From: Candidatus Latescibacterota bacterium
GTDB taxonomy: Bacteria > Latescibacterota > UBA2968 > UBA8231
Assembly: GCA_003529325.1 (NCBI GenBank)
Contig: DPVW01000005.1
Span: forward strand, 8,053 to 17,005
Reading direction: 5' to 3'
Length of the DNA stretch: 8,953 nt
Below the pieces are notes generated by a model. The model saw only the letters and a program-made list of their open reading frames with translations, searched no databases and had not been told where the DNA came from. Every line of letters starts with the position of its first letter. The stretch's first letter is position 1. Position numbers and translations under genes: made by a program. Below, piece after piece: positions 5,545 to 8,953 of the stretch.

Positions 5545-6954
5545 TCAGGCACTCGCCGCCTGGCGGGCGCTGTTGATCATGCCCGCCCGTTCATCGGCAT
5601 CCGCCCAGCGGGCCCGCGCTTCGGCGCCGAGTTCATGGATCGGATCAAAGTAGAAGAACCGACGTCCTGGTCGTACGACGGGGCTGGAGAATACGGCGAT
5701 CCCCGTGTCCCGATCGTACTGTTCGTGTGAGTGCACGTGGCGTTTGCCACCACCGCCCATCGTATCGAGAATGAAGGCGGGGATGTTGAACCCCGCCGTG
5801 GCACCGCGGACCTGCTTCTCCAGGTCGATCGCGGTCTGCAGCGTCGTGCGCAATTCCTCGACGCCGCGCACCATATCATGTACGAAGACGTAGTATGGCT
5901 GCACATTCAGATATGACAGACGGCGGATGAGTCGTCGCATGCTCTGCACGTCGTCGTTCACACCGCGCTGCAGCACCGCTTGATTGCGCACGATGATGCC
6001 TCGTTCCAGCAGCCGATCCAGGCCTTGCCGAGTAATCGCGGTAATTTCCGACGCGTGGTTGAAGTGGGTATGCAGGGCGACCTGCTTATGCCGACGGCGT
6101 CCTTCTTCGGCGACGCTGGCCACGGCCTCCACCCAGTCGTGATCGGTGATCAGTTTCTGCGGTAGCACCGCCGGCCCCTTTGTGGCATAACGAAACCGGC
6201 GCACATGATCGATGTCGAGAAGACTGTTTCCCAGCAGTGCCACCTGCTCTGCTCTCAGATTGTACATGTCGCCACCACTGACAACGACATCTTCGATCTC
6301 GGGGTGCTGGCGAATGTATTCGAAGGCCTGCTCCCAGCGCTCGAGGGTGGCCCCGAAGTGAACCTTTTCGACGCCTTCCGTATCGAGCCCGACAGAATAC
6401 GAGCGCGTGCAGAAGCGGCAGTACACCGGGCAGGTATCCAGCGCCAGCAGCAGGGCCCGGTCATGGTAGCGGTGTATGAGCCCCGGAACGGGAGAATCTG
6501 CCTGCTCATTCAGTGAATCGAAATGGAGCTCTGGATGATCTGGCCGGAAGCGGGACGCCAGTGGCAGAAACTGGGTTCGAATCGGGTCGGTCTCGGGGGC
6601 GTCCCAATCGACGAGGGACAGCAGGTAGGGAGACAGACGCAGACTCATCGTCGAGCCGCGAACCCCAGCTTCCACATCGGCGTAGAACGAGTCCGGCACA
6701 CGGTCGCCCAGAACCTGACGCAGCTTGCGCGCACTGGTAACGCAGTTCCGACTCTGAAACCGATGGTCATGGAACTCACTGGCGCTCAGATCGGCATAGG
6801 CAGGGATCTGGCGCCAGAAATCATCATCCCGGAGCTCTTTATGGCTGTCGTCGAGGACACAGCGCTGCTCTTCGACAGCGTTTGTACACTCTTCTTCTTC
6901 GCCAACGGCAGCAGACGGAGCTGCCGCACAGCGGCTGGAGTCATCCATGGCCAT
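5545..6954 (-). CDS. kamA: KamA-family radical SAM aminomutase (probable lysine 2,3-aminomutase)
   Basis: Radical SAM, PLP-dependent enzyme that most likely interconverts L-lysine and beta-lysine. From ATG 6954 it is 469 residues, longer than clostridial KamA (~416) because of an acidic N-terminal extension of about 60 residues. The radical SAM cluster motif is CPVYCRFC (Cys175, 179, 182), preceded by GLIHRYHDR (Arg166, the carboxylate-binding position). VVSGGD (223-229) and KGPAVLPQKL follow. HDM (Asp360) and ILDTMGGGGKR (Asp397, PLP-binding Lys404) match the lysine-binding Asp pair and the PLP lysine of characterised KamA. The lack of a FRTPVS-like segment argues against a glutamate-type enzyme, and CTRS rather than CFRR argues against EpmB. 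ATG 6954 is preceded by AAGGG 7 nt upstream; a GTG at 7008 lies inside a hairpin and is less likely. No beta-lysine acetyltransferase (ablB) is adjacent. Confidence 0.9.
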   Translation of the reverse strand: MAMDDSSRCAAAPSAAVGEEEECTNAVEEQRCVLDDSHKELRDDDFWRQIPAYADLSASEFHDHRFQSRNCVTSARKLRQVLGDRVPDSFYADVEAGVRGSTMSLRLSPYLLSLVDWDAPETDPIRTQFLPLASRFRPDHPELHFDSLNEQADSPVPGLIHRYHDRALLLALDTCPVYCRFCTRSYSVGLDTEGVEKVHFGATLERWEQAFEYIRQHPEIEDVVVSGGDMYNLRAEQVALLGNSLLDIDHVRRFRYATKGPAVLPQKLITDHDWVEAVASVAEEGRRRHKQVALHTHFNHASEITAITRQGLDRLLERGIIVRNQAVLQRGVNDDVQSMRRLIRRLSYLNVQPYYVFVHDMVRGVEELRTTLQTAIDLEKQVRGATAGFNIPAFILDTMGGGGKRHVHSHEQYDRDTGIAVFSSPVVRPGRRFFYFDPIHELGAEARARWADADERAGMINSARQAASA

Positions 6955-6981
6955 GTGGTCACCCTTCAGACGAGACATTTC

Positions 6982-7007
6982 TGTCGCCGCCCAAGTGGGC
7001 GGCGACA
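6982..7007 (-). terminator. Strong hairpin between sodA and kamA (terminator or processing site)
   Basis: A perfect 11-bp stem (TGTCGCCGCCC on the plus strand, arms at 6982-6992 and 6997-7007) with a 4-nt loop begins 13 bp after the sodA stop. On the minus strand it is followed by GAAATGTCTC, without a T-tract. It may therefore be a 3'-stabilising or partial termination structure rather than a classical terminator. It contains a possible upstream GTG of kamA (7008), supporting use of ATG 6954 instead. Confidence 0.55.
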
Positions 7008-7019
7008 CGGATCTGCTGC

Positions 7020-7634
7020 TTACATCGCCTCGTCGAAACGGCGGTTGACCTCATTCCAATTGATCACGTCGCGCCATGCCGCGATGTAATCGGGACGTCG
7101 ATTCTGGTAGTTCAGGTAGTAGGCGTGCTCCCAGACATCGAGACCGATGATCGGCGTACCTTCACCCGTCATGATCGGATTGTCCTGATTGGCTGTGCTC
7201 ATGATGCTCATCTTGCCATCCTTGATCACACACCATGCCCAACCACTGCCGAAACGAGTGGCACCCGCCTTGGCGAAGGCGTCCCTGGCGGCGTCTGTGG
7301 ATCCAAAAGCGGCTTCGGCAGCCTTGAGGAAACCGTCGGAGGGTTCGCCTCTATCGCCCTCGGGTGCCATGGTCTTCCAGAACATGCTGTGATTGGCATG
7401 ACCACCCCCGTTGTTGCGCACGGCGGTGCGGATATCCTCGGGCACCGCGTCGAGGTTGGTGATCAGCTCCTCGATGCTCTTCGATGCCAGATCGGCGTGG
7501 CCTTCGAGGGCGGCATTCAGGTTGGTGACATAGGCGTTATGGTGCTTGCCGTGATGAATCTCCATCGTCGCCTTGTCGATGATGGACTCGAGGGCGTCGT
7601 GGGCGTAAGGTAGGTCGGGCAAGGTGAAGGCCAT
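7020..7634 (-). CDS. sodA: Superoxide dismutase, Mn/Fe family (Mn-type)
   Basis: Cytoplasmic enzyme that dismutes superoxide to oxygen and hydrogen peroxide. The 204-residue length is typical. Metal ligands are His27 (in [12 protein letters not shown]), His82 ([11 protein letters not shown]), Asp166 and His170 ([12 protein letters not shown]). [10 protein letters not shown] and Gln150 in STANQDNP are features of Mn-dependent rather than Fe-dependent members; cambialistic use of either metal cannot be excluded. There is no signal peptide. The start ATG at 7634 gives the canonical N-terminus [16 protein letters not shown], with AAAGGA about 10 nt upstream; the frame is open further upstream but that part is not homologous. 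It lies 44 bp after iscU with no evident promoter between, so co-transcription is likely. A strong hairpin follows its stop at 6982-7007. Confidence 0.97.
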   Translation of the reverse strand: MAFTLPDLPYAHDALESIIDKATMEIHHGKHHNAYVTNLNAALEGHADLASKSIEELITNLDAVPEDIRTAVRNNGGGHANHSMFWKTMAPEGDRGEPSDGFLKAAEAAFGSTDAARDAFAKAGATRFGSGWAWCVIKDGKMSIMSTANQDNPIMTGEGTPIIGLDVWEHAYYLNYQNRRPDYIAAWRDVINWNEVNRRFDEAM

Positions 7635-7678
7635 GATGGTGTATTCCTTTCGAGTGAATTGGAAATGCGTAAGAACGG

Positions 7679-8053
7679 TCAGTCTGAATTGCCGAAATTT
7701 TCCAGTGCAGCCCGAATCGCGTCTTCTGCAAGCACGGAACAGTGAACCTTCATGGGCGGCAGACCGCCAAGGGCGTCGACCACGTCCTGTCGGCGAATGT
7801 CTCGAAGTTTGTCCAGTGAAAGTCCCGTAATCATTTCCGTGAGACATGAGCCGGCAGCGATGGCTGCAGCACATCCGAAGGTTTGAAAGCGGGCGGCTGA
7901 CACGCGGTCTTCTTCGATCTTTAGATACAGATGAAGGACGTCACCGCAAGCGGAATTTTCCGCCTTGCCCACGGCGTCAGCCGCTTCCAGGATCCCCGTA
8001 TTGCGCGGATTCCGGTAGTGGTCGAGAACGATGTCGTTGTAGAATTCGGTCAC
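7679..8053 (-). CDS. iscU: Fe-S cluster assembly scaffold IscU/NifU-N
   Basis: Scaffold protein on which [2Fe-2S] and [4Fe-4S] clusters are built before transfer to target proteins. The 124-residue length matches IscU. Conserved features: [10 protein letters not shown] (11-20), Cys36-Gly-Asp38 in SACGD, the FGCAAAIA segment (Cys61), and [16 protein letters not shown] with His104 and Cys105. These are the three scaffold cysteines, the Asp and the His. LPPMK matches the LPPVK-type recognition site for the HscA chaperone except for one residue. No SufU-type zinc insertion is seen. The start is GTG at 8053, the only start codon compatible with the conserved N-terminus; there is no Shine-Dalgarno and a promoter sits directly upstream (see 8060-8088). 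No iscS, iscA or hscBA is in the window, so this is an orphan scaffold gene leading a long operon. Confidence 0.94.
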   Translation of the reverse strand: MTEFYNDIVLDHYRNPRNTGILEAADAVGKAENSACGDVLHLYLKIEEDRVSAARFQTFGCAAAIAAGSCLTEMITGLSLDKLRDIRRQDVVDALGGLPPMKVHCSVLAEDAIRAALENFGNSD

Positions 8054-8059
8054 AGGCCG

Positions 8060-8088
8060 AATCTAGCGGGGCCATCGGCCTCTGTCAA
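8060..8088 (-). promoter_or_regulatory. Sigma70-type promoter for iscU
   Basis: On the minus strand a perfect -35 TTGACA (8088-8083), a 17-bp spacer and a -10 TAGATT (8065-8060, four of six consensus bases, including the key first A and last T). The start site expected about 7 nt after the -10 is base 8053, the G of the iscU GTG. No other promoter of this quality is apparent in the downstream gaps I read (iscU-sodA and kamA-rny), so it may drive the whole run of genes from iscU to the lipoprotein. Confidence 0.7.
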
Positions 8089-8089
8089 C

Positions 8090-8108
8090 TTGAGGAAAAA
8101 GCCCTCAA
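8090..8108. promoter_or_regulatory. Inverted repeat abutting the iscU -35 element (possible operator)
   Basis: TTGAGG-N7-CCTCAA, a perfect 6-bp inverted repeat one base upstream of the -35 hexamer. It overlaps the second arm of the terminator at 8094-8129, so part of its symmetry may come from that structure. The position suits an activator or repressor site. No regulator in the window can be matched to it. Confidence 0.3.
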
Positions 8109-8129
8109 ATGGAGCGAATACAGGGGCTT
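8094..8129 (-). terminator. Candidate intrinsic terminator between the small helical gene and iscU
   Basis: On the minus strand AAGCCC (8129-8124) pairs with GGGCTT (8104-8099), with an additional A-T pair across a one-base bulge. It is followed by further Ts (five in a row in total) and CC. It sits about 20 bp past the stop at 8150 and just before the iscU promoter, which fits separation of two transcription units. The loop is about 19 nt, so strength is uncertain. Confidence 0.5.
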
Positions 8130-8149
8130 ACCACGACTTGTAATCCTCC

Positions 8150-8464
8150 CTAAGCCTGCAGATCGACGGCGCCTGTTCCCCCTCCGCCCCAATGCTTGCG
8201 TGCCAATTCGACGATTTCCCACAGCAGATTGTCCTTACCAATCCGTTGCGCCAGGCCATCGAGGGACTCGCGACGGGCCTCATCCTTTACCACCCCCATG
8301 GAAGTCATCATCGTCAGGTGAAAAAGCATTCCCGTCTGCAGCAACGCCCGATTCACCTCCGACAGACTCATGCCACTGGCCCCTTCGAATTCGGCCAGGA
8401 CCGCCTCGTACAATTCAGCTAGGTCTCCGTCGAGAAGGGTCTCTACTCGAAACTGCTTGTCCAT
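8150..8464 (-). CDS. Small helical protein of unknown function
   Basis: 104-residue acidic protein (from ATG 8464) that I do not recognise. Composition and spacing suggest an all-helical fold: LLDGDLAELYEAVLAEFEG, then LSEVNRALLQTGMLFHLTMM, then a helix around ARRESLDGLAQRIG and a final DNLLWEIVELARKHW. It ends with a flexible Gly-rich tail (GGGGTGAVDLQA). There is no signal peptide or clear membrane segment; the Met-rich MLFHLTMMTSMGVV stretch is hydrophobic but short. ATG 8464 has GGGTG about 6 nt upstream; an in-frame GTG at 8473 is an alternative. It is followed by a terminator and then the iscU promoter, so it appears to be in a separate transcription unit. Reality is supported by the RBS, the coherent helical pattern and the flanking terminators. 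Confidence 0.65.
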   Translation of the reverse strand: MDKQFRVETLLDGDLAELYEAVLAEFEGASGMSLSEVNRALLQTGMLFHLTMMTSMGVVKDEARRESLDGLAQRIGKDNLLWEIVELARKHWGGGGTGAVDLQA

Positions 8465-8555
8465 GACATTCACCCGGTTTGTGCGTAGCCGCGGCTCATC
8501 ACTATCAGGTGGGGTAAGAAGTGGCTGATCTCAACGCCGTCAAGAGAGAGGCTGG

Positions 8556-8593
8556 AAAACAAAGAGCGGACACGCCCGCAAAAGATTGTCCGC
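8556..8593 (-). terminator. Candidate intrinsic terminator after the LamG-like gene
   Basis: Read on the minus strand, a 7-bp perfect stem (GCGGACA / TGTCCGC, arms at 8587-8593 and 8566-8572) with a 14-nt loop is followed by a T-rich stretch TCTTTGTTT. It lies about 35 bp beyond the stop of the LamG-like gene and before the 8150-8464 gene. The loop is larger than ideal, hence moderate confidence. Confidence 0.5.
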
Positions 8594-8626
8594 CAATGTC
8601 TTGTGCCAGTATCCTACTTGTCTACA

Positions 8627-8953
8627 CTAGAAGGCACGAGAGATCCTTGCCTTCATCGACCATCCGTCCGACGAAGGCTCGAGCGCCGCTGGATCGTCGT
8701 CGAGAGCGCGGGCAAACTCCAGGCGCACACTGTCGTCCACCGTGCCCAGAGAAAATCCAACTGTTCTTTTCCACTCCGGTCCGGTCTCCACGCCCAGGGC
8801 CAGATCACGGAATCCGACAAATGGATCGGAGCGGTCATTAGCAAACCAGGCAGCCCCGGCGCCGTCGATGTAGATACGCATGACACCACCATCGACATCA
8901 CTCGCCAATACAGCCGCTACATGGTGCCAACTGCCGGTCCGCACCGCGCCCCG
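8627..8953 (-). CDS. C-terminal part of a LamG-like (concanavalin-type) domain protein, partial
   Basis: The 3' end of a gene whose start lies beyond the right edge; the frame is open through base 8953. The visible 108 residues begin RGAVRTGSWHHVAAVLASD and continue with GGVMRIYIDGAGAAWF, the WHHVA...(L/M)RIYIDG pattern of Laminin_G_3 / jelly-roll domains, which bind carbohydrate or protein ligands in secreted proteins. Later, GTVDD.VRL.FARALDDD resembles the usual end of such domains (G.IDDVR.(F/Y).RAL...E) but with apparent one-residue insertions. The final ~20 residues have no recognisable motif. A GTG at 8944 is in frame but lies inside the domain and is not a credible start. Host-protein architecture and function cannot be inferred. 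A candidate terminator follows at 8556-8593. Confidence 0.7.
   Translation of the reverse strand, partial: RGAVRTGSWHHVAAVLASDVDGGVMRIYIDGAGAAWFANDRSDPFVGFRDLALGVETGPEWKRTVGFSLGTVDDSVRLEFARALDDDPAALEPSSDGWSMKARISRAF

Noticed and set aside
6955..7008. GTG start for kamA at 7008
   Set aside because: The codon lies inside a perfect hairpin following sodA, with no RBS; ATG 6954 has a good AAGGG.
6523..7613. Plus-strand frames opposite kamA and sodA
   Set aside because: They run through conserved KamA and SOD coding sequence and show no protein-family features.
7635..7874. N-terminal extension of sodA by 80 codons
   Set aside because: It is read from the iscU 3' end in another frame; canonical SOD begins at the ATG at 7634 with [10 protein letters not shown].
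8474..8626. Promoter for the 8150-8464 gene (TTGACG near 8540 on the minus strand)
   Set aside because: No acceptable -10 element lies 16-18 bp downstream of it, so it was not annotated.
1..8953. Mobile elements, CRISPR arrays, tRNA or rRNA genes
   Set aside because: No transposase or integrase motifs, no spaced direct repeats and no tRNA/rRNA-like sequence were seen on either strand.

Overview
This window is a dense, moderately GC-rich block of bacterial chromosome. Every convincing gene is on the minus strand, so the genes are read from right to left. Gene content points to a diderm-like, non-model (probably uncultured) bacterium: an RNase Y, a MEP-pathway DXR, a KamA of the 'CRFCTRS...GGGGKR' type, a lipoprotein signal peptide, and extracytoplasmic domain types (a LamG-like domain and a repeat-type lipoprotein domain). 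No 16S rRNA or other strong taxonomic marker is present. I see no phage, transposon, CRISPR, tRNA or rRNA, and no sign of recent transfer.

Layout in transcription order. At the right edge is the C-terminal end of a LamG-like protein (8627-8953, partial), followed by a candidate terminator (about 8556-8593). Next is a small helical protein of unknown function (8150-8464) with its own terminator (about 8094-8129). Immediately after comes a consensus-like sigma70 promoter (TTGACA-17-TAGATT), whose predicted start site falls on the GTG of iscU, implying a leaderless mRNA. From there a nearly gap-free run of ten genes extends to the left edge: iscU (Fe-S scaffold), sodA (Mn-type SOD), a KamA-family radical SAM aminomutase, rny (RNase Y), a NuoI-like 2[4Fe-4S] ferredoxin, dxr, a small two-helix membrane protein, queD, a small HTH_17 protein, and a lipoprotein gene that is frameshifted near 270 and leaves the window. 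Several junctions overlap or nearly touch (TAA-G-TTG, ATGA, TGATG, TAGTG), which suggests translational coupling.

How the genes may work together (inference): much of the run relates to Fe-S and radical-SAM chemistry. It encodes a scaffold that builds clusters, a SOD that protects them, and a radical SAM enzyme and a ferredoxin that carry them. It also encodes DXR and QueD, whose pathways continue through the Fe-S enzymes IspG/IspH and QueE. The ferredoxin whose stop overlaps the dxr start could be an electron donor for IspG/IspH.

Most content is housekeeping. The points most worth following up are the leaderless iscU promoter, the ferredoxin-dxr coupling, unusual residues in DXR, the extra tail of RNase Y, two uncharacterised small genes, and the frameshift in the lipoprotein gene.
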